Assembly (NCBI RefSeq): GCF_024362405.1
Contig: NZ_CP101455.1
Location: 101,338 to 165,337, forward strand
Reading direction: 5' to 3'
DNA length: 64,000 nucleotides
From: Halorarius litoreus
Lineage (GTDB): Archaea > Halobacteriota > Halobacteria > Halobacteriales > Haloarculaceae
The notes beneath the pieces are model-generated. The model did not search any database. It was not told the DNA's origin and worked only from the letters and a program-made list of their open reading frames with translations. This document shows, in pieces, positions 17,197-25,478 of this stretch; position 1 is the first letter of the stretch; each line of letters starts with the position of its first letter. The translations under genes were made by a program, and so were the position numbers.

Positions 17197-18444
17197 ATGA
17201 AAATGCAACGAACGAATACGTTCGATATCGTCCCCCAATCTGAACCGACAGAAGAGATTCTTGTTCGAGTGCTGGATGCGTCAGCAAGCCTCTGGAACAA
17301 ACTCACCTACGACCGCCGACAGCAGTTCTTCGAAGGAGAAAGTGTCTGGAAGTGCGATGGCTACTACGACGAGTATGTCGATGTACTGAGCGGGGCGACA
17401 ACCCAACAGATCGCCCGCGTGAACGATACTGCGTGGCGATCCTTCTTCGAACTTCTCGACAAGCCAGAATACGACCCGAGTCCACCGGGCTACTGGGGGA
17501 ATCAAGACGATGGTCGAGAACTCCGAACCTACATTCGAAACGACTCGTACACCATTCAGTGGAATAGGCGGTCCCGACTGGAAATCCGCATCGGCATGGA
17601 CCTCAAGGACGAGTACGGATTCGGAATGTACGAACGGCTTCGGCTACCGGTTCGAGGGGATCCAAAATGGAGTGGAGACGCTGGACGCCTTGAAATCTCG
17701 TACGACCCAGTCGAAGAAACGTACCGTGTGCATCAGTCCATAACCGTCGACGACGTCAGAAGAAGCGACTCAGATGGCTCTGAGGCCGCTGCACTCGATC
17801 TCGGCGCAAACGTGCTCGTTGCTTGTACGGCAACAACCGGTGGGCAGTATCTCTACAGTGGCCACCATCCGTTCGAGCAGTTCCGAGAGACGACTAACGC
17901 TATCGCCAACGCCCAAGCGAAACTCCCCGACGGACAACACACGAGTCAGCGAATCAAACGGCTCTATCGCAAACGCTCGCGGCGACGTGACCACGCAGTG
18001 AACGCACTCCTTCGGGACTTAGTCGAGCGCTTAGAGGCGGCTGGTGTCACGACGCTCTATCACGGCGATCTCACCGGCGTTCTCGGTGAGTACTGGTCGG
18101 TGGAGGCGAACCTCAAGGCACGGTCGTTCTGGGCTCACCGACAGTGCATTGATCGACTCTCATCCGTCTGCGAAGAGTACGGGATTGACGTAGAAACAAT
18201 CTCCGAGGCGTGGACGTCCCAGACCTGTCCGAAGTGTGGCGAGCGGGACCGAACATTCCGGCATCAAGAGACACTCACCTGCCCGTGTGGCTTCGAGGGA
18301 CACGCTGATCTCGTTGCGTCGAAAGCGTTGCTTGCGCAGGCGACGAGCCCGACAGTCAGGCCGACGGCACGGCCCGTGCGGTTCCAGTGGGACGATCATC
18401 AGTGGCATCCCGTCGAGGGTGCCGCAGTGTTGCCCAACGAATAG
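17197..18444 (+). CDS. Lone TnpB-like protein with an altered RuvC site
   Basis: 415 residues. It has the TnpB (IS200/IS605 family OrfB) layout: N-terminal helical region, RuvC-like core and a zinc ribbon (C344xxC347, then C-P-C-G near 363-365). RuvC-I is ALDLGAN (D201) and RuvC-III is HADLVASKAL (D371). At RuvC-II, where TnpB nucleases have E in an EDL motif, it reads HGDL (G290, D291). No TnpA transposase gene is near, and the gene carries the same leader hairpin as resident genes. It may therefore be a domesticated or inactive RNA-guided protein rather than a live insertion sequence. An alternative is a haloarchaeal subfamily using a different acidic residue. Confidence 0.75.
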   Translation: MKMQRTNTFDIVPQSEPTEEILVRVLDASASLWNKLTYDRRQQFFEGESVWKCDGYYDEYVDVLSGATTQQIARVNDTAWRSFFELLDKPEYDPSPPGYWGNQDDGRELRTYIRNDSYTIQWNRRSRLEIRIGMDLKDEYGFGMYERLRLPVRGDPKWSGDAGRLEISYDPVEETYRVHQSITVDDVRRSDSDGSEAAALDLGANVLVACTATTGGQYLYSGHHPFEQFRETTNAIANAQAKLPDGQHTSQRIKRLYRKRSRRRDHAVNALLRDLVERLEAAGVTTLYHGDLTGVLGEYWSVEANLKARSFWAHRQCIDRLSSVCEEYGIDVETISEAWTSQTCPKCGERDRTFRHQETLTCPCGFEGHADLVASKALLAQATSPTVRPTARPVRFQWDDHQWHPVEGAAVLPNE

Positions 18445-18799
18445 CGCATAAACCCGCCAAGGTGCCGCCGTAGCGTCATCGACGCTAGCGAGCGGACGCT
18501 CCTACGAATGGAGTGGATGTCGACCCGCTGGACGCTCGCATTACTCGGACGTACTCCAAGTACAGCTCTATCTCCAGAATAAGGCTACTGACTAGAGAAC
18601 ACCGAACTGCAAGCGCGTGATACTGGCCTCCTCGGAAACGACGCGCCGTCGTGTCCGATAGCGCTCCCCAACGGTCTATGTTTGGTTCTTTGACGGAAGG
18701 GTGGCACCGATATTTAGTGAATTGCTTAAACCCGCGGCCTTGAGGATTCAGCCTGGATGACCCGAAGGAATATAGTCATACGAGTGGAATCTTTGGTAT
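18445..18799. other. Non-coding region 3' of the TnpB-like gene
   Basis: No gene seen. A perfect 7-bp hairpin tagcgtc/gacgcta with loop ATC lies at 18471-18487, 26 bp past the tnpB-like stop. It could be a terminator stem or part of a guide (omega-type) RNA, which in this family overlaps and follows the 3' end. At 18682 tttggttctttgac recurs as tttgattctttgac at 19813. Confidence 0.4.
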
Positions 18800-19216
18800 A
18801 TGAGCGCCCTGAAAAACCTCCACAAGCCAGGCAAACCCCTTCAAATTGGTTATCGTGGTCTCTCTGCAATCTTGGGAGTTGTAACGCTAGCAACATTCGG
18901 GATCGACCGATTTCTGTTTGAAACGGCAGGTCAATCACTTGGAGAACTACCGGCGTATGTGATGGGTGGTGTCCTCCTAGTCGTCGGGATGAGTGCCTTC
19001 TACGCGTCAGCAACCGGTCACGACATCAGAACGGCAATTCTCGTCTCGTTAGGGCCGGTTGCCGGGCTCTTCGTGTATTTAATCGGGTATCACCTCGTCT
19101 TGCCTCCGAGTACTGACTCTCCGACGTGGCTCATATTCCTCGCCTTTGCCGGAGTCCTTCTTGCGATTGGGACTGTCGCACACCTTTGTGGTCGTTTAGT
19201 CAAACGAGTATTCTAA
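18800..19216 (+). CDS. Four-span membrane protein
   Basis: 138 residues with hydrophobic segments near 18-35, 52-70, 78-98 and 107-127 and a basic C-terminus (CGRLVKRVF). No transporter or enzyme signature. Several small, unrelated membrane proteins cluster between 18.8 and 25.2 kb, each in its own transcription unit. Confidence 0.6.
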   Translation: MSALKNLHKPGKPLQIGYRGLSAILGVVTLATFGIDRFLFETAGQSLGELPAYVMGGVLLVVGMSAFYASATGHDIRTAILVSLGPVAGLFVYLIGYHLVLPPSTDSPTWLIFLAFAGVLLAIGTVAHLCGRLVKRVF

Positions 19217-19325
19217 ACCTGTTTGGAGCGTCCTCCTTCCGTACGCCAGCAAGATCCATGGTCGTCAGCGACACAATATGGCCCCTCCGAAGTTGGTCTA
19301 AAGGGAGATCACGTATATCTGCCAA

Positions 19326-19763
19326 TCAGCCAATCGTACTAGTCTGCGAGAATTTACGACCACGGAGCCAGTATTCTATCGCCGCCAGAATACCGTAGGC
19401 AGCGAGATAAAATGGTGCCCACACAAACACAAAGAGGAACCCGGGCGAATCCCCTTGTCCACTTCCAATTGGTGGGATATACACGAGTATATGCCAGAAA
19501 ACGAGGATACCTATCAATAGCATCCCCGGGCTACGGATTTCATATCGAAGCCAGAGAAAAACGGGAATCCCTATTGTTACCAACCCAAACGCCATAGATA
19601 GCGCAAGTGCGTCCCAAAGCGTTCCTGAGATTGAAACATTCGAGGTTGGAAGGAGGCTATACGCGAACACACCGAGTGAATAGAGGACGGTGACTACGAT
19701 ACTGATAGCGAGAGGACGCTTCCATGTTTCCGACACCGAGAACCACCGATGGAGGGCCGACAT
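19326..19763 (-). CDS. Small polytopic membrane protein
   Basis: 145 residues with four hydrophobic segments (about 18-37, 49-70, 78-100 and 106-130) and basic ends that favour cytoplasmic termini. It is convergent with the 18800 gene. No recognised family. The aromatic-rich last span (FLFVFVWAPFYLAAYGILAA) is its most distinctive part. Confidence 0.6.
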   Translation of the reverse strand: MSALHRWFSVSETWKRPLAISIVVTVLYSLGVFAYSLLPTSNVSISGTLWDALALSMAFGLVTIGIPVFLWLRYEIRSPGMLLIGILVFWHILVYIPPIGSGQGDSPGFLFVFVWAPFYLAAYGILAAIEYWLRGRKFSQTSTIG

Positions 19764-20612
19764 ACGGCACTATAGTGCTTGACCTAACATTACTCTTTAC
19801 CAGTAGGCCAACGTTTGATTCTTTGACAGATAAGTCGGAGTGAGATTTAGAACCCTATTACAGTAGTTGGCAGTACGGATTCTTCATCCAGAACGCTGGC
19901 TGAAATGACCGTTACCACAGGTTCTTCTAGAGAGACAAACAGTTGCTAGCGTCTGGTGCGGGTACCTCGAAAGCCCCCGGACGCTCGCCGGCCGCGACTC
20001 GCTGTGCGCCTCGTTCCTGCGGTGCTTGCGTCGTCGAGGTACGTCAAGCGTCCGGCCCCTTTCAGTCCCGCCCGGGATCTATTGCTGGTCAGCAATCTCA
20101 ATCGGCTGGCTGGTGTGGGACGAACGGCACGCCCCGCTCGCCGCTTCCGCCCTCCGCGTCGCTCGCGACCGACCATTCCGGGCGTGCGGGCGCTCTCCGC
20201 ACCGCCCGCGCCCGTTCCGGGCTAAAGTGAATCTGGTCTCGACGCCAGCATTAAGCGCGTTTTCGGTTGCGCCCCTCGCGGGCTTTCGCGTTCCAGCGCT
20301 TTGGGCCGTTCCACGCGGCGAGTCACACCCCGACTCGCCGTGCTCACGACCGTCGCCCTGGACACGGACCCGCAGTCCGGGCCGGACGCGAGAAACGGCT
20401 TAAAGCTGGCCGCTCGCTCCGGGCGGGTCGGCGCGCGGTGCTGGATGATCGTCCGCCTCGGGCGCGCTCTCGCTCGCGCCCACAGGGCGCTCGCGAAGGC
20501 GCGAGCGAGAGCGCGCAGACGAGTCTGTCGGTCGTTGTCGTCGAGGAAATCCGCGATGTTGTAGCATCGCGGTGTCGGGCGCGTGAGCGCCTTCAGGAAC
20601 CAGTGAGTTCCA
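19764..20612. repeat. GC-rich non-coding module, copy B, with a 19-bp hairpin
   Basis: 849 bp without a credible gene. About 19960-20400 repeats copy A at 16325-16775. It has a 9-bp stem cggcgagtc/gactcgccg (20316-20324/20332-20340) with loop ACACCCC, plus two further pairs. A second, perfect 19-bp stem follows at 20462-20480/20498-20516 (gcgcgctctcgctcgcgcc and its complement, 17-base loop), 97 bp before the OB-fold gene. Either a structured RNA gene or a long 5' leader of that gene is plausible. Confidence 0.7.
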
Positions 20613-21479
20613 ATGTCAAGTAAGAACGTCTCCAGTGAAGTAGTTTCGGTCGATGAACAGGCTTTCGAGAAACACGATGACGTCGAGGTCGACGAGGATG
20701 GGTTCGAGGTCGTCGACGAGACCCCGGAGTTCCGGGCGACGGTCGACATGGAAGTACAGGCGAAAGTCGATTCCAACCATCCGGACGCGCGGGTCGAGGA
20801 AGGCCCGGATCACATGTTCGGGAAGACTCTCGAACAGGAGGAGCGCATCGAGGCCCGGGAAGCCGAGCTGGAGCACATCAGTGCCCAGGCGGAACTCAGT
20901 GAGCAGGAGGGACGCGCGAAGCGGACGCGGGAGGTCGTCGTCGAGCAGTGTGGCCGGGACGAGCCCGAACCGGTGGAGTGCACGGATCCCCGAGAGAAGC
21001 TGACGCAGGAGGAACTCGCGGCGGTGAACAAGCAGGCGATGCGGATCAGCGATGAAGTGCAGGGCGGCTGGTCGAGAGCGGTCGTCGCGAAGCAACTGGC
21101 CGAGAAGGTGCAGCGCGGAGAGGACGTGACGAAGGCGGTGCTGGAGACCCTTGAGGAGTTGAAGGCGGCGCCGGGGGCGATCGTGCCCATCGCGGACGTG
21201 CCGGACGTCCCGGTCGGTGAGGTGACAGTTCAAGGAACTGTGCAGACCCTTTGGGAACCGAGCAGTAGCGCGATTCAGCAAGTCGGGCTGATAGCGGATG
21301 ACAGCGGGAAAATCAAGTTCACCTGCTGGGAACGGTCGAATCAAACCGTGGTGCGGGAAGGCCAGACAGTGCGGTTCCGGGCAGCAGCGAAAAACTGGTA
21401 CGAAGGTCGGTGCTCAATCGCGCTGACTGGGTGGTCGCGTATCGAGTTCCCAGAACGCGGCCGTTGGTGGGAAGAATAG
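20613..21479 (+). CDS. OB-fold ssDNA-binding protein, RPA-like
   Basis: 288 residues. The first 170 are acidic and helical, with a coiled-coil-like part near 70-110. The C-terminal 110 residues (VGEVTVQGTVQTLWEPSSSA, DSGKIKFTCWERSNQ, VVREGQTVRFRAA) have the pattern of an OB-fold domain of archaeal RPA-type single-strand binding proteins, without a zinc finger. It probably protects single-stranded plasmid DNA during replication or transfer. The tail WYEGRCSIALTGWSRIEFPE recurs as a relic at 23.3 kb, together with the sequence after the stop, so this gene was once duplicated here. Confidence 0.75.
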   Translation: MSSKNVSSEVVSVDEQAFEKHDDVEVDEDGFEVVDETPEFRATVDMEVQAKVDSNHPDARVEEGPDHMFGKTLEQEERIEAREAELEHISAQAELSEQEGRAKRTREVVVEQCGRDEPEPVECTDPREKLTQEELAAVNKQAMRISDEVQGGWSRAVVAKQLAEKVQRGEDVTKAVLETLEELKAAPGAIVPIADVPDVPVGEVTVQGTVQTLWEPSSSAIQQVGLIADDSGKIKFTCWERSNQTVVREGQTVRFRAAAKNWYEGRCSIALTGWSRIEFPERGRWWEE

Positions 21480-21605
21480 CGAGCGACGCAGTCTCTTTCT
21501 TTTTTGTGTGCCGGACCAGACCCAAGCCCCGCCGCCCCACCCTCCGCTCCGTGCTCGCTCCCAATGGTCGCTGCGCGCGCAGCCACGACCGTGAGGTAGG
21601 ATGGG
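21480..21605 (+). repeat. Conserved tail after the OB-fold gene, copy 1
   Basis: A T-rich run (tttcttttttgtgtg, a likely terminator) is followed by ccgccccaccctccgctccg and a cgctgcgcgcgcagc hairpin region. The same order recurs at about 23422-23525. Confidence 0.65.
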
Positions 21606-21650
21606 AAGGTGAGTTGACCTCTTCTGGGAGGTCAATGTGTAGCAGTGAGA

Positions 21651-21681
21651 GTTTGTCCGCGCCGCCGATGGGCGCAGCGCG
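21651..21681 (+). promoter_or_regulatory. Structured leader element, copy 5
   Basis: GTTTGTC, then stem cgcgc/gcgcg (21658-21662/21677-21681), loop with GATGGGCGC. The next ATG begins at the base after the stem, closer than at any other copy. Confidence 0.75.
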
Positions 21682-22311
21682 ATGTCCAACAGTTCATCCG
21701 AGACCCATGATTTCGATGCGTGGTTCACTGGCTTCTTCGACGGCGAGGGCTGTATCCGTATCTCAATTGCCGACCGAGAGCGGTACAGTACCGGCTTTGA
21801 ACTTGCACCAATGCTCCGAATCACCCACGAACAGTTGACTGGAACTCTCGACGCAGAAGGCTGGATTGGCGTGAAAGTAGATCAGAATAGTGAGTATCGA
21901 GTCGACCATCGACTTCAGCCGCAGATCGAGGTCACCGAGACGTATCGTGACCACCTGATGGAGGCGCTTTGTGCGTACTGTGATGCTCGCGGCGTGAACT
22001 GTCATGTGTCCAGTCTCGAATCCAATGAGAACCGGAGCGATCAGTACATTTGGGGCGTGCAGGGTATCAGCAATACACGGACGCTCCTGACCCCGCTCCG
22101 CGATCAGTTCATCGTCAAGCGCGAACAGGTCGATCTCCTCCTCGACGAGATTCTGCCCCGGATGGACCAGGGCGTCCATCACGAGAAAGAAGGCTTTCTT
22201 GAGGTGATGTACTACGTCGACCGGTTCAACTCGTACAAAGGTGGCAGTCGAGGGAAATACACACTCGAGTATTTCGAGGAACTCTGGGGGATGGAGTACT
22301 CACCGAAGTAG
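21682..22311 (+). CDS. LAGLIDADG homing endonuclease, free-standing
   Basis: 209 residues. Residues 14-22 (WFTGFFDGE) form the LAGLIDADG helix with its catalytic acidic residue, followed by GCIRISIADRER, the usual DNA-contact strands. A second such helix is not obvious, although the part near residues 135-165 (DLLLDEILPRMDQGVHHEKEGFLEVMYYVDRFN) is similar to the second repeat of single-chain enzymes. No intron or intein host gene is present here. It would cut a long asymmetric site and promote its own spread. Its start codon is fused to the leader hairpin. Confidence 0.8.
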   Translation: MSNSSSETHDFDAWFTGFFDGEGCIRISIADRERYSTGFELAPMLRITHEQLTGTLDAEGWIGVKVDQNSEYRVDHRLQPQIEVTETYRDHLMEALCAYCDARGVNCHVSSLESNENRSDQYIWGVQGISNTRTLLTPLRDQFIVKREQVDLLLDEILPRMDQGVHHEKEGFLEVMYYVDRFNSYKGGSRGKYTLEYFEELWGMEYSPK

Positions 22312-22386
22312 TCAGATCGAGCTCGACTCAGTACTTGCTTCGGTGTACGCGCTCCCAAGACGAGGAAGGTGAGCGTGCAGCGTGAG

Positions 22387-22416
22387 GTTTGTCCTGCCCT
22401 CAAAAGGGTGGAGGGC
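22387..22416 (+). promoter_or_regulatory. Structured leader element, copy 6
   Basis: GTTTGTC, then stem gccct/agggc (22396-22400/22412-22416), loop CAAAAGGGTGG. The T-A closing pair is a compensatory change relative to the gcccc/ggggc copies. Confidence 0.8.
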
Positions 22417-22444
22417 GATACAATTCGTCCTCTCGGACCCAGTT

Positions 22445-22657
22445 ATGAGTGATCAACAGACAACGACAAGCCGCGAACGGCTGCGAATGTATCTCGTGCA
22501 GGCACTGACTCGTACAGAATCAGACGATGTCCAGTGGCATCTCAAGGCTGCGTTGCGAGAATGGGAGAACTTGCCGCCGACACCGCTGCAAGAGTGTCCT
22601 ATCTGTGGGAAAGTCGGACTACCGGAACGGATTCAGCAGCATAAATGCACTAATTGA
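22445..22657 (+). CDS. Small C-terminal zinc-finger protein
   Basis: 70 residues from ATG 22445. An N-terminal helix (RERLRMYLVQALTR) is followed by a C-terminal finger CPICGKVGLPERIQQHKC, a CxxC...HxxxC type. It is headed by leader copy 6. Likely a small nucleic-acid-binding protein; family unknown. Confidence 0.6.
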   Translation: MSDQQTTTSRERLRMYLVQALTRTESDDVQWHLKAALREWENLPPTPLQECPICGKVGLPERIQQHKCTN

Positions 22658-22825
22658 GAGCAGATAATGAGATAGTTCGCACACCCTTCAGCGCAACCAC
22701 CAAACGAAAGGTGAGTACAGATGAACGATAGAACAAACTAGGTCATAACATCCCTGATTCCCGTCAGAAGCGTCGTGACCGAGACAGAGGAAGGATATAT
22801 CATATCAGCGGGAGACTAGAAAGGT

Positions 22826-23023
22826 ATGTCCGGCTCAGAATTTCCGTCCTCGTGGAGCGACCCTCAATACGTCACAGCTATCGTCGGTGTGCTTGCTGTC
22901 GCCGCACTCTATGTCTATAGTGCCCTCACGCAGTCTGGCCCAACAACAGGTGAAATCACGTTCGTCTTACTGGTTGTCCTCCTCCCAACCACAGTAGCCT
23001 ATGAAGTCGCTCGTCGCTGGTGA
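22826..23023 (+). CDS. Small two-span membrane protein
   Basis: 65 residues with hydrophobic helices near 15-33 and 43-60. An upstream TATA-like element (ggatatatcatatc, 22793-22806) lies about 25 bp before the ATG and fits a leaderless transcript. Function unknown. Confidence 0.5.
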   Translation: MSGSEFPSSWSDPQYVTAIVGVLAVAALYVYSALTQSGPTTGEITFVLLVVLLPTTVAYEVARRW

Positions 23024-23334
23024 ACCATCTCGTTCAGTTCGCACACCTACCTAACGGCTGGTTCAGAAGGAAGTGGGTGAAATAAAGGACTAGTCGTGCT
23101 GAATGTAGGCTCTACACTGAGCGATTCGGACAGCATGATTCTGACATCCCCTCCGTGCTGAATATGCGCTGTTTATACAGCACGGGCTTAGAAATACCCA
23201 CCGGAACTGACAGCTTCTCCCACAATCCGTTCATAGATTTGTATAGTACCTGATCTACAGAATATCAAGGAAGAACATCCTTCGGAGCAGGCGGTGGTTC
23301 AAGAATTGAGGAAGCCCAATTCAAGTACGCTAAG
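23024..23334. other. Intergenic region, possible degraded insertion-sequence end
   Basis: No gene. gtgctgaat occurs at 23097 and 23156 and cagcacg at 23177, in a stretch (23096-23190) resembling the flank of a decayed haloarchaeal insertion sequence; the identity is uncertain. Confidence 0.3.
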
Positions 23335-23421
23335 AAATTGGTACCAAGGTCGGTGCAGTCTCGCGATCACGGGCTGGAGTCGGATCGAATTCCCAGAGCG
23401 CGGTCGGTGGTGGGAAGAATA
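23335..23421 (+). pseudogene. Relic of an OB-fold gene C-terminus
   Basis: In one frame this stretch reads WYQGRCSLAITGWSRIEFPE and ends with RGRWWEE and a stop, nearly identical to the end of the gene at 20613-21479. There is no start and no upstream domain, so it is a fragment left by duplication and deletion. Most differences are synonymous or conservative, which indicates the copy was functional until recently or came from a relative. Confidence 0.75.
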
Positions 23422-23530
23422 GCCAGTCGAAGCAACCCTCTTTTTTGCTGTGTGCCAGACCGACCCAAGCCCCACCGCCCCACCCTCCGCTCCGTGCTCG
23501 CTTCGCTGCGCGCGCAGCCACGACCTTGTA
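23422..23530 (+). repeat. Conserved tail after the OB-fold gene, copy 2
   Basis: A T-rich run (ctcttttttgctgtg), then ccaccgccccaccctccgct and gctgcgcgcgcagccacgac match the tail at 21500-21590 in order. The duplicated unit therefore extended past the stop codon. Confidence 0.65.
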
Positions 23531-23618
23531 GACGGACTAACAGAGGAGATCATAGACAGTCCCTCCAGAGGTCGAGATCAATCTATGCTTCCTGACGTGA
23601 CTGGTACGTAGAGCGTGC

Positions 23619-23864
23619 TTATTTTTTCTTGTCCTCTTTTCGACGAGCGAAGTAGTCGTCCGCAATGCCGGGATAGAAGCCAAGATGATGTAATAGCAGG
23701 AAGAACCCGATTCCAACGACGAGAACTATCACGACTTGTAGAAGTACGTTAACAAGGAGTGAGATACCTCCCATCCCCGCCCGGGAATACGCGAAAATAC
23801 CGGCAACGGCCGCCATTGCCAGAATCGAGGCGATCTCCCACTTCCCCAGTCCCATAAATCGCAT
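23619..23864 (-). CDS. Small two-span membrane protein
   Basis: 81 residues. Hydrophobic helices lie near 9-27 and 34-58, and the C-terminus is strongly basic (ARRKEDKKK), so it is probably cytoplasmic. Unknown family. It stands alone. Confidence 0.5.
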   Translation of the reverse strand: MRFMGLGKWEIASILAMAAVAGIFAYSRAGMGGISLLVNVLLQVVIVLVVGIGFFLLLHHLGFYPGIADDYFARRKEDKKK

Positions 23865-24009
23865 ATCTTAATACTTGTCTGTGAGAGGGAAATACTTTCC
23901 CTGTATGCAACATGGAGATTCTATCAAACGAATACTGTAGGCTGGTCTCAGCGATCAATTCCCCGACAATGCACAGGGTGTTTTATATCGTGGCCATCAA
24001 AATAATCAC

Positions 24010-24393
24010 ATGCCAACAACTGTGGACAACGAGGAAACCGACCGTTCACGCACAGAGTTGGCCGGGCTCGCAGCCTTGGGGCTTGCGTACGTGCTCGCCG
24101 GTCTGGGGTTGTTCTACGGACTTGCAATCGACTCAATGCAGGTGTTCACCGCTGCAGTAATCGCGATTTTAGTACTGCTGGCTGTTTCGATGGTCATCAT
24201 TGTACGGAACGAACCACTTGTTTCCCGCGAGAACGTTGTGATTTCAGTCTGTGTATTCGTAGCGGTGGCCCTCTTCCTCGGATTGAGTACCTTCACTGCT
24301 CTTCCGTATACGGTGCTTGTCGGCGTCCTCATTCTCGTCGGCGTAATTATTCCTGGGCTGGTTCTTCAGTATGGGCCGTCAATTGTCAATTGA
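24010..24393 (+). CDS. Four-span membrane protein
   Basis: 127 residues with spans near 17-38, 44-64, 74-95 and 99-120. An acidic N-terminal tail precedes the first span. No family recognised. A TATA-like ttttatat lies at 23981-23988, about 25 bp before the ATG. Confidence 0.55.
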   Translation: MPTTVDNEETDRSRTELAGLAALGLAYVLAGLGLFYGLAIDSMQVFTAAVIAILVLLAVSMVIIVRNEPLVSRENVVISVCVFVAVALFLGLSTFTALPYTVLVGVLILVGVIIPGLVLQYGPSIVN

Positions 24394-24568
24394 GATGGCT
24401 CACTCAATACCCTGTAACTACCAATTAGAGTGGTCGGTCGATGTTATGGGATGAAAACAGGCGATGGTGAGTTGAGGGAGGCTTATCGTACATAGCGCTC
24501 GTTTGATAGGGTCCAACTGTCCGCAGATGCTGCTGTTCGAACCGTTCTCTGTGGCTATACCTCGACGG

Positions 24569-24790
24569 CTACGCTGACTGCGTCTCTGCACGAGATTTCC
24601 GGTACAAATAGACGAGCAGCCCCGGTACTCCCAGGAACCCATACGTGACCCCGCGAAGTTGCGGCGAGGACAATCCTCGTTTCACCGAATCCCGGTACAC
24701 ATAGTACCCGACCGTCGGCCAGAAAATCAAAAGATACAGTCCCATACGAACGAGGAGGCCGTTGTATGCAGTGAGCCAATCCATTCTCAC
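24569..24790 (-). CDS. Small membrane protein, coupled to upstream gene
   Basis: About 73 residues. A GTG at 24790 gives a GTGA overlap with the upstream stop; an ATG at 24784 is the alternative. Two hydrophobic segments (about 11-30 and 45-62). The overlap suggests it acts with the 24787-25182 product. Confidence 0.5.
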   Translation of the reverse strand: MRMDWLTAYNGLLVRMGLYLLIFWPTVGYYVYRDSVKRGLSSPQLRGVTYGFLGVPGLLVYLYRKSRAETQSA

Positions 24791-25182
24791 ACTGTCGACT
24801 GTTGTCGCCGAGCAACACGCCAGATCAGGACCCCGAACCCGACAGCGACAGCGTAGCCGAGGATGATGAGTGGGCCACGTCCGTTCACGAGCACGTCGTA
24901 GAGCACGACGAATCCACCGAGCACACTCCCGACAATCAACCAGAGGAGCTGGCTGCCTTCGGTCTTCGCTTTTAACTCCAAGCCAGTCGCGAGACGGATC
25001 CCAACCATTAGGGCTGCCAGCACCGCAGCCGTGAGGAGAGGTAATCCCAGCGCGGTGAGTGCTGATGCCGCAAGCACATCCGTCGACGTGAGAATAAGCG
25101 ACCAGCCAAACAGGCCGATGGCCAGCCAGACGACGCTCCGCCAGAGCTCCTCGTTGATGATTTCGCGCGTATCGGGTTTCAT
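24787..25182 (-). CDS. Four-span membrane protein
   Basis: 131 residues from MKPDTREIINEEL. Spans are near 14-32, 38-58, 74-92 and 98-118. No transporter motif. It forms a two-gene operon with the preceding entry. A longer start (57 bp upstream) adds a polar stretch that does not look conserved. Confidence 0.55.
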   Translation of the reverse strand: MKPDTREIINEELWRSVVWLAIGLFGWSLILTSTDVLAASALTALGLPLLTAAVLAALMVGIRLATGLELKAKTEGSQLLWLIVGSVLGGFVVLYDVLVNGRGPLIILGYAVAVGFGVLIWRVARRQQSTV

Positions 25183-25409
25183 AACGGGAAAACTACGACT
25201 TGGGCACCAATAAATGTAGTCTGGTTGGGATTCAGACATCCCGGTCGAGGAGGAGCCAGGGCGACGCGCCCCTTTTTTGCTGGTGTGTAGCGGTCACCGC
25301 CACCTCCCACCACCTCCACGGTCCGGGCTGCTCACGGCGCTGCGCGCCGTTGCGCGGCCGGGCTTTCGCCACCGCAGTCCATCGGAGTCAGCGCCGTCCC
25401 GTGTGGTGT
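25183..25409. other. Leader region of the TFB gene
   Basis: Contains a T-run with gctggtgtgtagcgg (25272-25291) and GC-rich stem sequence (ggcgctgcgcgcc, 25338-25350) in the style of the OB-fold tails at 21.5 and 23.4 kb. No gene seen. Confidence 0.4.
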
Positions 25410-25436
25410 GTATTTGCCCCGTGATGGGTGAGGGGC
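25410..25436 (+). promoter_or_regulatory. Structured leader element, copy 7
   Basis: GTATTT, then a perfect stem gcccc/ggggc (25416-25420/25432-25436), loop GTGATGGGTGA. It precedes the TFB gene by 42 bp. Confidence 0.8.
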
Positions 25437-25478
25437 ATTCCGAGAGCGCGATTCGCGTGCGTCCCCTCGTGTGTATTC

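Noticed and set aside
17197..18444. Complete IS200/IS605 insertion sequence
   Set aside because: Only the TnpB-like gene is present; no TnpA and no convincing paired end sequences were seen.
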